A DNA stretch of 64,000 nucleotides from Arsenophonus sp052171895. GTDB taxonomy: Bacteria > Pseudomonadota > Gammaproteobacteria > Enterobacterales > Enterobacteriaceae. Location: assembly GCA_052171895.1 (NCBI GenBank), contig JBQMRN010000001.1:558001-622000 (forward strand). The letters run 5' to 3'. Under the pieces are notes generated by a model. The model searched no databases and was not told the DNA's origin. It saw only the letters and a program-made list of their open reading frames with translations. The position numbers were made by a program, and so were the translations under genes. Positions 10,202-21,259 of this stretch are shown here, one piece after another. Each line of letters opens with the position of its first letter. Position 1 is the stretch's first letter.

Positions 10202-12760
10202 TTATTTTAGCATTTCTTTTAACTGATAAATTAATTCTAGCGCCTGACGAGGCGTTAATGTGTCAGGATTCAATTTTTCTAGTGTTTCAATAGCCGGTGA
10301 AATGGTTTTTTTCACTACTTTTGGTAGTGAATTATCAATATATTTATTCACTGGCAGGGTGGAAAGTGTTTCTAGCTCCATTAATTTCTGTTTTGCTCGT
10401 TGAATAACCTTAGTTGGGACACCAGCCAATGAAGCAACCGCTAAGCCATAGCTTTTACTGATAGCGCCTTCTTGAACGTTATGCATAAACGCGATCGTGT
10501 CCTCATGCTCTATAGCATCCAGGTGAATATTAACCGCGCCTTCCTGCTTATCGGCTAAATTGGTTAATTCAAAATAATGTGTAGCAAATAAAGTCATAGC
10601 TTTAATCTGGCTAAGCAGGTTTTCCGCACAAGCCCAGGCAAGTGAAAGACCATCATAGGTTGAGGTACCGCGGCCAATTTCATCCATTAATACCAAACTT
10701 TGTTCTGTTGCATTATGGAGGATATTAGCGGTTTCTATCATTTCCACCATAAAAGTTGACCTACCGGTAGCAAGATCATCCAATGCACCAACACGCGTGA
10801 AGATCCGATCAATCGGGCCAATAATTGCTTTTTCAGCCGGCACAAAGCTACCTATATAAGCGAGTAATGTAATTAGTGCTACTTGACGCATATAAGTACT
10901 TTTACCGCCCATATTGGGGCCGGTGATAATTAACAAACGACGTTGTGGTGATAGAACTAATGGATTAGAAATAAATGGTTCTCTAAGTACTTGCTCAACA
11001 ACCGGATGGCGTCCACCAACAATTTCTATGCCAAGTTTCTCATTTAATATTGGGCAGTGATAGTCCAAAGTTTCGGCGCGCTCTGCTAAATTATTGAATA
11101 TATCTAATTCTGCTAATGCTTCGGCGCTAGTTTGCAACGCTGACAGATGAGGCAATAACAGATCAAACAATTCTTCATAAAGTTTTTTCTCAATCGCTAA
11201 TACTTTTCTTTTAGAAATTAACACCTTTTCTTCATATTCTTTCAATTCAGAGATAATATATCGTTCTGCATTTTTTAGTGTTTGGCGACGAACATAATGG
11301 ATAGGTACCAGATGGCTTTGTCTGCGATTAACTTGTAGGTAATAGCCATGCACCGCATTAAAGCCGACTTTTAGGCTATCAATGCCTAATTTCTCTTTTT
11401 CCCGCAATTCCAGTTTTTCGAGATAATCACTGGCGCCATCAGCCAGCGTGCGCCATTCATCAAGTTTGCTATGATATCCGGTTGCGATAACCCCTCCATC
11501 TCGCACTAACACCGGCGGTGTATCAACAATAGCTTCTTCTAACAGTGTTTGCAGTGATGCAAAGGAGCTAATGCGTGACTGCAAGTTTTTCAAATATGGT
11601 AATTCAATTTTATCTAATATTGCGTGAATATCGGTAAATTGTTGGAAAGCATGACGCATGCGAACCAGATCTCGAGGCCGGGCTGAACGGAGTGCTAAAC
11701 GAGCAAGTATGCGTTCTAAATCACCGATTTGCCATAGAAAAGGTTGTAATTCAAAATGATAGGATTGGAGTCCTCCTATTGCTTGTTGGCGATTTAATAA
11801 TCTATTTAGATTGCGTAACGGACTATGCAGCCAACGTTTTAGCATACGGCTACCCATCGGCGTCACGCACTGATCCAGTATGGCTGCCACCGTATTCTCG
11901 CTACCACCTGATAAATTTTGTGTCAATTCAAGATTACGCCGGGTAGTTGCATCAAGGATAATGCTCTCTTTTTGCTGCTCCATGGTAATACTATGGATGT
12001 GGGGTAATGCTGTACGTTGAGTATTTTTGATATATTGCAGCAAGCATCCAGCTGCTCGTAATGCTAATGTCGCATTTTCAACGCCAAAACCCATCAGTTC
12101 TTGGGTACCAAATTGCAGATTCAATTGTTGTTTAGCGGTATCTAATTCAAATTCCCATAACGGACGACGACGTAGTCCTTTATTATTTTCAAATATCGCA
12201 ACATCGATAAAATTTTCGGGATATAGCAGTTCTACCGGTTGGGTACATTGTAATTTTGCGCTAATAGTGTTGATATCAGCCATTTCACTAATAATAAAGC
12301 GCCCGGAAGTAATATCTAAAGTGGCATAGCCATAACAATTATTTTCTTGCCAAATCGCGGCTAATAGATTGTCTTGACGCTCTTGTAGTAATGCTTCATC
12401 AGTAACGGTTCCTGGTGTTACGATGCGAACAACTTTACGTTCGATGGGCCCTTTGCTGATGGTGGGATCACCGATTTGTTCACAAATGGCAACAGACTCG
12501 CCTAACTGAACTAATTTAGCTAAATAACTCTCTACTGCATGATGAGGTACGCCAGCCATCGGAATCGGTTGCCCAGCCGATTGCCCACGCTTAGTTAATG
12601 AAATATCAAGTAATTGTGCTGCTTTTTTTGCATCATTAAAGAATAATTCATAAAAATCACCCATGCGATAAAATAACAAAATATCAGCATGTTGTGCCTT
12701 CAGGCGCAAATACTGCTGCATCATTGGGGTATGGGAAGCGAAGTTTTGGAAATTAGTCAT
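10202..12760 (-). CDS. mutS: DNA mismatch repair protein MutS
   Basis: 852 residues against 853 in E. coli, uninterrupted. MutS is an ATPase that recognises base mismatches and small loops and recruits MutL. The mismatch-wedge motif FYELF is near residue 36, in the N-terminal domain; the connector, lever and clamp domains follow (about 130-560). The ABC-type ATPase domain carries Walker A GPNMGGKSTYMRQ near residue 615, and Walker B is within LVLMDEIGRGTSTYDGLSLA. The C-terminus (TPRQALELIYQLKEML) corresponds to the tetramerisation tail. It lies downstream of the rpoS relic, convergent with it, as in enterics. Retention fits a lineage whose pseudogenes accumulate without full loss of mismatch repair. 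Confidence 0.98.
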   Translation of the reverse strand: MTNFQNFASHTPMMQQYLRLKAQHADILLFYRMGDFYELFFNDAKKAAQLLDISLTKRGQSAGQPIPMAGVPHHAVESYLAKLVQLGESVAICEQIGDPTISKGPIERKVVRIVTPGTVTDEALLQERQDNLLAAIWQENNCYGYATLDITSGRFIISEMADINTISAKLQCTQPVELLYPENFIDVAIFENNKGLRRRPLWEFELDTAKQQLNLQFGTQELMGFGVENATLALRAAGCLLQYIKNTQRTALPHIHSITMEQQKESIILDATTRRNLELTQNLSGGSENTVAAILDQCVTPMGSRMLKRWLHSPLRNLNRLLNRQQAIGGLQSYHFELQPFLWQIGDLERILARLALRSARPRDLVRMRHAFQQFTDIHAILDKIELPYLKNLQSRISSFASLQTLLEEAIVDTPPVLVRDGGVIATGYHSKLDEWRTLADGASDYLEKLELREKEKLGIDSLKVGFNAVHGYYLQVNRRQSHLVPIHYVRRQTLKNAERYIISELKEYEEKVLISKRKVLAIEKKLYEELFDLLLPHLSALQTSAEALAELDIFNNLAERAETLDYHCPILNEKLGIEIVGGRHPVVEQVLREPFISNPLVLSPQRRLLIITGPNMGGKSTYMRQVALITLLAYIGSFVPAEKAIIGPIDRIFTRVGALDDLATGRSTFMVEMIETANILHNATEQSLVLMDEIGRGTSTYDGLSLAWACAENLLSQIKAMTLFATHYFELTNLADKQEGAVNIHLDAIEHEDTIAFMHNVQEGAISKSYGLAVASLAGVPTKVIQRAKQKLMELETLSTLPVNKYIDNSLPKVVKKTISPAIETLEKLNPDTLTPRQALELIYQLKEMLK

Positions 12761-13094
12761 AGTTTTTATTCTTTACTCTTTGAGTTGTAATATCGCTGAC
12801 AAAATTTACTTGCTTAATGCTATTTAAATTAAATCCTGTATAATTTGCTGTATAAGGGATTATTTGTAAAATAGATTAGCAGCTTGTTAGGAAAAGCTAC
12901 CTACTTATAAAAATTTCCTTTACTATACTATGGTTAAGTAATAACCCAAAGTCAGATCGATAAAAAGTAGTGCTTAAATTAGCCATGTAATGGCTTTAGA
13001 GTAAATTTATTGACTAAATTGCAAGTAGATTGGAGAAAACAGATCTAACGGTTATTTAGTTGTTTGCGCTATAGGAGTGAGTATTATTATCAGA

Positions 13095-13525
13095 TCAGAA
13101 AAGTTTTTTTGCGAAAAAATATAACGCATTTTATTTCATTAAAGCCTAAATTTTGATGAGCTTCATGTGACAGTTTATTGTCAATTTTCGAATCGGAACA
13201 AAGTTCATCAAACCTTTTTGCAATCAGAGAGGTGCTTATTTTATTGATCAACACTTGACTAAAACCTTGTTTGACGGTAATCAGGTTTAAAGCAGATCCC
13301 TTCTAAAAATGGATCTGCTCATTTGGTGTAGGCATTAGCATATTCCTATAGGCAAATTTTGGCAAAACCGACAGCTTGATGATTTAGTATAGCGGTATAT
13401 ACCGCATTTATTGTTGCTCAACAATTTACCTATCTCACTAAGATAGGCATCATCATGGGTATCTTATCCAATAGTTTCAGGTGCATAATTGTTAAAACTC
13501 TGGGGTCTTTTTCTATCTTTTATCA
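13095..13525 (-). pseudogene. Relic of an AAC(6')-like GNAT acetyltransferase
   Basis: Reading the - strand from about 13525, the pieces SFNNYAPETIG, DDAYLSEIGKLLSNNKCG, VYTAILNHQAVGFAKICL, DPFLEGICFKPDYRQTR, ISTSLIAKRFDEL, DSKIDNKLSHEAHQNLGFNE and VIFFRKK appear in order with frame changes and stops between them. The order and spacing fit the aminoglycoside 6'-N-acetyltransferase branch of the GNAT superfamily: YLEGIFV-type strand, acetyl-CoA-binding loop, then SD..IDN..S..H..LGF and the FFRK end. The substrate of the ancestor cannot be told. Flanking DNA (12761-13094 and 13526-13732) shows nothing else I can name. Confidence 0.7.
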
Positions 13526-13732
13526 TTATTGATAAATATCATTTCCTATTTGTTTAAGAGAGAAAATATTATCTTTTAGCTGTATAAAAATTTAATAATT
13601 AGTTATGCCGAATTTAAACGGCTTTATTTGTTTTTATATTTTATATAAATTTCATTGAATAAAAGTATTTTACTAAAATAAAATGGTTTTATTTAGATTA
13701 TAAATATAAATAACTTCATATGTATTTTATAT

Positions 13733-16051
13733 GAGTTATGCTCATTTCTGATAGATTGGGTTTCGGAGATGGTGGTATATGATGCTGATTGATTGTGTAA
13801 ATGATTTTAACAATAGAGAGAAGATATACATGAAAAAGTTTTACCCTAGAGATATCCGCAAAATCAGATATACTTGTGATTCCTTGTATTAATTCATCCG
13901 TAATGGCGTTAAGCGCTGATAGCCACTACCGTTGAGGTTGAGCTCAAAGCTATGCTACGACAAGATGCTGAACGCCGGCATCTGGACGCCATCTATGCCA
14001 GGAGTTCGTAACGGTTATTTTCATAGCAAACTATACAAGCGGATATAAGCGATGTTAAGATTAAAGTGCATAAGCAAAGTGGGGTAGTATCGCATCGGCA
14101 ACGGTAATATCCTTTAACAGGTTCTTGCTATTGCCTTATCTAAGGCGTGCAAAAAGCATCGAAGAGTTGCTATCATGACTGTGTAGCCTGTGAGATGGAT
14201 CTCTCCAGATTGTTTTCACGAAGCTCGGTGGAGACCGCTTCTCAGTGAAAAAGTATATGGTCTCTCTGTAAGTAAGTAGCATTAGTAAACTGAAACAGGA
14301 ATAGCTTGAAGAGAACAGGCAATGCTGCCATGTATGATTTAAGTGATACGCGTTACGTTTATTTTTGGAGTTATTAGAAAATCTGATGTATGCGATCAGA
14401 CTACAGTTCGACTCTGATGCTTTGTTGAATCTGTTCTTCATTCTAAAATTAGATGGAGTTTAGCAGCAGGCTAAATAGGTCAAAATCCCTTTAGCCGATT
14501 CTAGCTTTTCTGAGCAGAGTAAAGGAAGCTTAAATAGCATTGAAAGTGTTATTTTTCTTGAACTACACTTTTTTAGGCCTTAGCTTCGTAGCCTCATCAG
14601 TATCGAAAAAGCCGATACAAATGGATGCCTCGTTCTTATTAACGCCCAGTCCTCTAACAGAGGAGAGTCGTAGAATGCCAGCAGTTTTTCTCAATCTTTC
14701 TTCAGTTTTTCATCGCTATAGGATATTTTACTAAAATCTTGCCAACAAAACATCAATGGCTTTATTAGCGGGATCATGGTTTTTTGCTAGCCACTTCTAT
14801 GAAGTTTAGCTTTAACTTTCGCTTGCTAAGCAGCAAGTACATAGCTGTTTTATGTACCAACAAACACCTTTGGCTTGCGATCCCCTGATCTTAGACAATT
14901 TAATCTCAACATCGCTAATATAACTCTGTATTGATTTGCTGTGCCGAATAACTATTATGGACGATGGAATTGATTTGGACACGCTCGTCGACAAGGTGGC
15001 GCTTTCAGCATGTTATTGCAGCATGGCTTCAAGATCAGTCTCAACGGCGGTGGCTCTATCAGATGGCTAACACTATTATGGATGAGTTTATGAAAAGAAT
15101 CAGAGGTAATATCTAGTTTTGGCGAATATTTGTATGCTAGACTTTTCATGGTATATCATCTCTCTATTGTTGAAATCATCTATGAAATCAATTAGTAAGA
15201 TACGCTAGCATCTCTGAAATTTTATACACTAGAAATAACTATAACTCTATTTTTTGCTCAATGCATATACAGTCATCTCAAACAATATGATCGCCTTTTG
15301 CCTGCTGCTCATTATCGGCATTACTGAGCATGGATATAAGGAGTTAGTTTCGGTCAAAGATGCTTATCAAGAGTCAGAAACGAACTGGATCTCTAATTTT
15401 TCAATGCCCTCTTGTGGTGGCAGAGCGTGGCTTAACTGTATCTCCCAGGCTTGTTACGTGGAGAGAGAAGACGGTGGTCTGGTTTTTGGTTCTTAGTTCT
15501 TGTTTCTTCTAATGTAATGTGGAAAGAATCTTTTCGAAGAACATGCAGCACCAACACTGTTAGGTACACAAAATAGCTAATGTGCTTGCTGCTTAGTCTC
15601 CAAAGGTATGCAACCAAAAGTTAAAGCTGTGAGAGCTGCAATGCCGCTAATAAAGCTCTTGATATTTTATTAGCAAGGTTTTAGGGAAGTATCTCCACTA
15701 TAGCGATGAAGAAGCTGAAGAAAGATCGAGAAGAACTGTTGGCAGTCTATGACTTCCATTGTTATGGAACTGGGGATTAATAAGAACGACACATCCGATT
15801 GAATTAGCTTTTGTAATACTTAGGCTACGAAGCTAATGCACAAAAACTATAGTTCAAAAAACAACCATTTCAATGCTATTTAAGCTTCCTTCACTCTGCT
15901 CAAAAAACCTGGAATCCCATAAGAGGATTTTGATCTACTTAGCCTGGGTGCTAAATTCCGTCCAATTTAAGGATGGAGAACAGATTCACAAGCATCATAG
16001 TGGAACGTAGCCGTAGCCTGATACAGCCATCACTAGACTTTCTAATAACTC
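13733..16051 (+). mobile_element. IS256-family copy 3, split by a second IS256
   Basis: A + strand IS256 copy: 5' end GAGTTATGCTCATTTCTG at 13733, 3' end CTAATAACTC at 16051. Its two parts (13733-14367 and 15248-16051) join exactly in the transposase region YVYFLADGIYS; a - strand IS256 copy occupies the gap. The 3' part reads ITEHGYKELVSVKDAYQESE, the IS256 DDE core. A duplicated target (TATTTTTG at 14360-14367 and TATTTTTTG at 15248-15256) marks the later insertion. Dead. Confidence 0.85.
14368..15247 (-). mobile_element. IS256-family copy 4, inserted in copy 3
   Basis: A - strand copy with both ends (GAGTTATTAGAAAATCTG at 14368; AGAAATAACTATAACTC to 15247) but only 880 bp long. About 500 bp of the middle of the transposase are missing: the text jumps from the KTANVL region to the VKIRGSQ region around 14860. 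It is flanked by an 8-9 bp direct repeat of the host IS sequence, the target duplication expected for this family, so it moved by transposition and decayed afterwards. Confidence 0.85.
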
Positions 16052-16430
16052 AGAAATTCGTGTACTACTTGGTTAGCAGATCGTCAAGAGAGAAGAAAAA
16101 TGTTTTTTCAGGAAAATATACGACTATGGGTTTCTGAGTGGGCGACAATATCGTCAGAAAACGATAAGGGAATATGGCTATGATCATCAACATCATCTCG
16201 TTTGCCCTTTAGGAACGGTAAAGTTCAGTTATGCCATAATGGCTTAGCTAAAGTAGATTGAGCCTCTTTGGTGGCCTGAAGATCACAGTGATTTTAGGTT
16301 TTGTAGTTGCCTAACAATAGAGGTCCATCATTATGATATTTTGCCTTCAATTATATTATATCCCTCAATAGCAATCATGCCATGAATAAGGCTATGCAAT
16401 GAGGGTCTATATAACGATCCGGAAGTAAAC
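16052..16430 (-). mobile_element. IS481-family 5'-end fragment
   Basis: On the - strand this is the first ~375 bp of the IS481-type element, with the conserved start near GATCGTTATATAGACC (rc of 16400-16417) and the recognisable MMMDL..-type leader and GKRDDVDDHSHIP-like region. It matches 545-905, 23785-24060 and 44663-45060. It is truncated where IS256 copy 3 ends. Confidence 0.75.
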
Positions 16431-16575
16431 ATCTAACTAATAAAATTTAAATAAAAAACACCGATAACTAATAAATAGTTAATCATCTATCATACAAAAA
16501 TAAAATGTGTAAAATATTTAACCGTTTTTTATCTGTTTTGCCAAAAACCTTCTTGTTTATTTAAAAAGGTGCATA

Positions 16576-17916
16576 ATGCATTCATCTGATATTACTAAGC
16601 GTTCACTCTACTCGCTAAGTTGGCCCATTTTTATTGATATTTTGTTACATTTTTTGACATTACTTATCAATACTTATATGGTTAGTCACGTCTCAACCGC
16701 TTATCTAGCCGCAATGGGAGTAGGCAACCAAGTTTTTGATCTTTTTATCACCATTTTTAACTTTATCAGTGTAGGATGTAGTGTTGTTATCGCCCAATAT
16801 TTAGGGGCAGGTAAAAAAGAAAAGGCTAGTCAAGCCATTCATATCTCTATTGCTTTTAATTTCTTATTAGGCTTTATCAGTGCCGCAATTACTCTGTTCT
16901 TTGGCTATAAGATACTTGGTATCATGAATACACCAGCACATTTGCTGAATTATGGATACGCTTACTTACATATTCTTGGTTTATGTTTAGTACCAGAAGC
17001 AATTTCAATCATATTAGCGGCTTGCTTACGTGTTTATGGCAAATCACAACCGGCAATGTGGGTAACATTTATTGCCAATCTGATTACCATTTTCGGTAAT
17101 ATAATCGTTTTATATGGTTTTTTTTGCTTACCACAATACGGGTTAACTGGCGTTGCTTGGTCTACAGCTATCGGTCGTATAGTCGCTATTATATTACTTT
17201 TCTTCCTACTATTTAGTGGGGTTAAAATTAAATTTATTCCTACTTTACTGTTCCAATGGTCAAAAAGTATTTTGAATAAAATATTACATATCGGATTCCC
17301 TTCTGCAGGCGAAAATTTAGTCTGGATTTTACAGTATATGGTTGCTTCTACTTTCATCGGTTTAATGGGAGAAACTTCTTTAGCTGCTCAAACTCTTTAT
17401 TTCCAACTTTCATTATTTATTATGCTATTTGGTATTTCTATTAGTATTGGTAATGAAATCATGGTAGGTTATTTAGTCGGTGCCAAGCGCTTTGAAGATG
17501 CATATCAAAGAGGGTTAAAAAGCTTGAAATTGGGATTTTTTATTACCATTTGTCTGGTATTATGCTTTTGGTTATTTCGTATACCTTTATTGGATGCAAT
17601 TACTGAAGATCATAATATAATAAAATTATTACTTCCTCTTTTCTTACTCTCTGTTTTTCTCGAACCTGGCAGAACACTAAATATTGTCATGGTGAATGCC
17701 TTACGTGCTGCTGGTGATGCTTGCTTTCCCTTCTGCACCGCGCTTATTTCTATGTGGTGTATTGCGATCCCAATTAGTTATTTTTTAGGTTTAAAAATGG
17801 AAATGGGCTTATTAGGAATTTGGCTTGGGTTTTTATGTGATGAATGGTTACGAGGTTTAATCAATGCCTGGCGTTGGTGTTCTAAACGTTGGCAAACTAA
17901 GCGGCTCGATATCTAA
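16576..17916 (+). CDS. MATE-family multidrug/Na+ antiporter
   Basis: 446 residues, very hydrophobic, with about 12 predicted membrane segments arranged as two six-helix halves, the architecture of MATE transporters, which export cationic drugs or metabolites using Na+ or H+ gradients. Family features include SVVIAQYLGAGKKEKA near residue 75, and in the second half a matching IGNEIMVGYLVGAKR stretch near residue 290. The start ATG at 16576 follows AAAAAGGTG. It is not a close match to MdtK, so I give no symbol. It stands alone between IS blocks and is uninterrupted, notable in a region where nearly all else is dead. Substrate unknown. Confidence 0.9.
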   Translation: MHSSDITKRSLYSLSWPIFIDILLHFLTLLINTYMVSHVSTAYLAAMGVGNQVFDLFITIFNFISVGCSVVIAQYLGAGKKEKASQAIHISIAFNFLLGFISAAITLFFGYKILGIMNTPAHLLNYGYAYLHILGLCLVPEAISIILAACLRVYGKSQPAMWVTFIANLITIFGNIIVLYGFFCLPQYGLTGVAWSTAIGRIVAIILLFFLLFSGVKIKFIPTLLFQWSKSILNKILHIGFPSAGENLVWILQYMVASTFIGLMGETSLAAQTLYFQLSLFIMLFGISISIGNEIMVGYLVGAKRFEDAYQRGLKSLKLGFFITICLVLCFWLFRIPLLDAITEDHNIIKLLLPLFLLSVFLEPGRTLNIVMVNALRAAGDACFPFCTALISMWCIAIPISYFLGLKMEMGLLGIWLGFLCDEWLRGLINAWRWCSKRWQTKRLDI

Positions 17917-18337
17917 TATCATTGCTGCCTTTCTTATCTTTAAGCAAGTTGTCAAGTAGCTAAAATAACCAATCAATTAACAATTTTCGGTTAATAATAC
18001 AAATTATTAGCAATTTCTTATTTAAGTAAATATAAACCAATAAAGACCAGGTTACCCATTATACGAGGCGCTTCGCCATCTTCCTATCCCGATCCCAATC
18101 AGGACTAATATAAACGCTGTACGTCTTTAAATATTCATCTATAAGTATGATGAATAATAGTTAATATTCCTTTATAACGTAAAAATTATCAATATGGCGA
18201 CAGAATAACCTTTTCATTACTTTTGATAGTTTCCGATAATTTAACTGTTTGTAAGATAGACAACTGTCAATTGAATGCTATTTCATCTGCTAGAGATAAA
18301 ATAAACAGTGAGAAATAGGGTTTGAAATAGTTAACTA
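17917..18337. other. Gene-free spacer after the MATE gene
   Basis: About 420 bp with no gene I can name. A small more GC-rich patch at 18060-18115 (CGAGGCGCTTCGCCATC) differs from the AT background; on the - strand it can be read as EDGEAPRIMGNLVFIG, but no family could be assigned. It may be a heavily eroded gene. Confidence 0.35.
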
Positions 18338-19769
18338 GAGTTATTAGCAAATCTAGTGTATAATGATTAAGTTGGACTCTCATGCTTCATGAATCTATTC
18401 TGCATCCTTAAATTAGATTTTGTTTACCCCAGGGTCAAACAGGTCAAATCTCCTTAGCCGGCTTTAGCTTTTCTGAGCAGACTGTAGCAAGCTTAAATAG
18501 CATTAAAAGGGTTATTTTCTTGAACTACAGTTCTGCGCGCGTTGGCTTCACATAGACTCAGTGTCGCAAAAAAAACTAATTCAATTGGATTTCTCGTTTT
18601 TATTGACGCTCTCTATTGCCCAGAGCTCTGACGGAAAGTCAGAGAAATACCAGCAGTTCTTCTTGATCTTTCTCCAGTTTCTTTATCGCTTTAGGATATA
18701 GTTTGCTGAAAACCTTGCTAACAAAAGATCAAGGGGTTTATTAGCAACATTGCGGCTATCTGGTTACCAAGACCTCCACGCAACCTTACTCTTAACTTTG
18801 GGTTGTATGCCTTTTTGTGAGAGAAGGCAGCACATTAGATGTTTTTTGTACCCAACAGCATTGGTGCTGTGTATCTAGAAATATTTGGTCATTGGATTCC
18901 AAAAACCAATGGTGTCAGCCTGCCTACGTAGTAAGTTCGCTGAATACGGTTAAGCCAACGTGCTCGTTTGGCATTAAGAAGTTTGTCCCACAGTTCGCTT
19001 TTGATTTTTGATAACCATCTTCGACCATAACATGAGCTCCTTATATCCATGCTCAGTGATGCCAATAATAAGAAGTAGGCAAAGGTGATCATCTTGCTTG
19101 ACAGATTGTATATGATATTGGCCAAGAAATAAACGTAGCACGTATCCATTAAATCAGGCAGGCACCATTACCTGTGGTATTTTCAATACATTGCTGTTTC
19201 AGTTTCCTGATGGGTACAGAGAAATCATCTGCTTTTCACCGAGAAGGCCACCAACCACTTAGGGATAATGAAAATCATCGGTGGATATATACTTTAACAA
19301 GGTATACAGCCATGGTAATAACTTTTCGATGTTTTTGCATGCTTCAGATAAGACGGTAGGAACGAGCTGTTAAAGCATATTCCTTTGTCGCTTCGATTCC
19401 ACCCTGACTTTAGGCACTTTAATTTCAACATTTCTAATTAGCAGTTTGTATAGTTTGCTATGGCAAATAACCATTATGGACGACGGTGGCATATGATGCT
19501 TCGTCGAGAAGGCTATGCTCAGCATATTGTTGTAGCATGTGATAGAGCTCCTGAGCTCAGCTTTAAACGGGCGGTGATTATCAGTTGCCTGGCAGTATTA
19601 CAGATGAGTTCATGCAAGGGATCAGGGATAATATCTGCTTTCGTTGATACCTGTAAGGTAGACTTTTGCATGGTATATCATTTCTCTGTTATTGAAATCA
19701 TTTATGAAATTAATCAGCAGAATACGCCACCACCTTTAAAACTTTATACATCAGAAATGAGCATAACTC
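18338..19769 (-). mobile_element. IS256-family copy 5, near full length, dead
   Basis: Both ends are present (GAGTTATTAGCAAATCTAGT at 18338; ATCAGAAATGAGCATAACTC to 19769), giving 1432 bp, close to the consensus length of the window's copies. The transposase is broken by many stops and frameshifts. Readable pieces are spread over the - strand, with small spurious open frames on both strands (for example 19460-19825). No clean target duplication is seen; the right side abuts an IS91-type fragment. Confidence 0.85.
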
Positions 19770-20215
19770 GCCCAGTTATCTTTTATGTTTGTCTTAAGAA
19801 TGGAGGAGACGGGGATTATCCCTAGTTCCCTATAGGTGATGAATTTATCGGTAAGGATACTTTCAGTCATTTCTTTCCCCTCAAATGCAGTTCTATCCAG
19901 CCTCATCGAGAGGTGGGCTTAGGTGCGTTTTGATTAAAACTCAAGATAATCGTGAGAGACGGATAATACTGTATGTAGAAAAAAATTGGAGACCGAGAGT
20001 AGTTGGACGAATTGGTGTATGCCCTCTTTTTATTTGGGTGTCATAAAAAATTTAGTCGGTCTTTCATCATCAATTTCGGGAATGAGATCTTAAAGCGCTT
20101 CGGATAAACAGGCGGTGTAACACGTTAAGTTGCGTGTTGTCTTCCTGATTTATTCGAATTACATTTTCTAGAAGGTTTATTCTGAACTATTTGAATGAAT
20201 TCCTAAAAAATTAGA
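19770..20215 (-). mobile_element. IS91-type element, 5' fragment (copy 2)
   Basis: About 445 bp matching 8992-9457 and 24346-24720: the unrecognised reading frame upstream of the IS91-type transposase (FIQIVQNK start; KLMMKDRLNF; SILTDKFITYRELG). The transposase itself is absent; the fragment is cut by IS256 copy 5 on one side and meets an IS1595 end on the other. Confidence 0.6.
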
Positions 20216-21259
20216 TTAGTTTGCCAAAGGTTTGTTGCTTTGCTCGCAGAGCAATTTATAGCCACGTCTGTATTTCAATTGTTCTGGTTTTAAACAATCT
20301 TCTCCAGGCAAAATATTTCAGTAAATAAAAGGATCCTCCATAATGGAATCTACTCAGGCATCCTTTTAATCGGCTGATATAACTGTTTACATTTTAAATG
20401 TAGAATTTCTTACAAATAACTCTCTGTTTATCTAACCTTATTAGGTAATGGTGACTAATTTTATGCTCGCTAGAAAAGATTTCCTACCATTTAGCTCCAT
20501 TAGCTCCATCCGATAAAAGGATGGACTCTTTATCTATGATCGGCTTAAGAAAACCGCTAATACACTCTGATTAAACTCTTCAAGAATCTCATTGTTCAAA
20601 TGAACCTGTCGATCTTTAGGGAATTAAGACTGCTATTTCTTCTTTCTTTTTATCTCCTCTTCTCCTTTGTTTTCTAGGTTTCCTATATGGGATATAACGC
20701 TTCCATTTAAAGGATTTAAGAAAAATGTTTCGTTGAGTTCAACAATACCATTTAGTGTATTTATGTTGGCTGTCATGCTGAAGTAAAAAAGTAGTGACGC
20801 AATCTCTGAACGCTGTTTTCAAATTAATCCCTGATTTTTGCTAACTCCTGTAAAGTCAAGTTATTCAATATATATTCGCAGATAATTAAACCATTTATTC
20901 TTCTTAAGTCGTTTCGCCAGAGCACTTCCAGTAAGATTGTTAAATCTTCTCCTGCAACCGAGGATTTTGCAACGATATCGCTGTATAACTCTAATGAATG
21001 CTCCAAGCGGATAAAACATGTTCATTGTGATAATATTGGCAGAATGAAGTTGAATAAGTTTCTTCAATGTATAAATCGATATTACCAGACAGATTTTATC
21101 GCCGACCCAACTAATGAGTTGCAGATTTATATTAGCAGGGAGTGAGAAAGAGTCTTTTTGATCGTTATGAGTGTTTGCTTTTTCATGGCAATTTCTGTAC
21201 TGAAAATCCTTCAATAAGTATAAGAGATTTCTACCAAGAATTTTTGCTTAACATAGACT
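20216..21259 (-). mobile_element. IS1595-family copy 3, near full length, dead
   Basis: About 1.04 kb with a terminus reading TTGCTTAACATAG at the right end (21247-21259). On the - strand: RYRCKILGCRRRFNNLTGSA (zinc-ribbon and N-terminal helix-turn-helix region of IS1595/ISXO2 transposases), NNLTLQELAKI, FLKSFKWKR and later DGAKWYET-like text. Several stops. It sits in pykF: the relic of that gene starts at the first base after the element. Confidence 0.8.
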
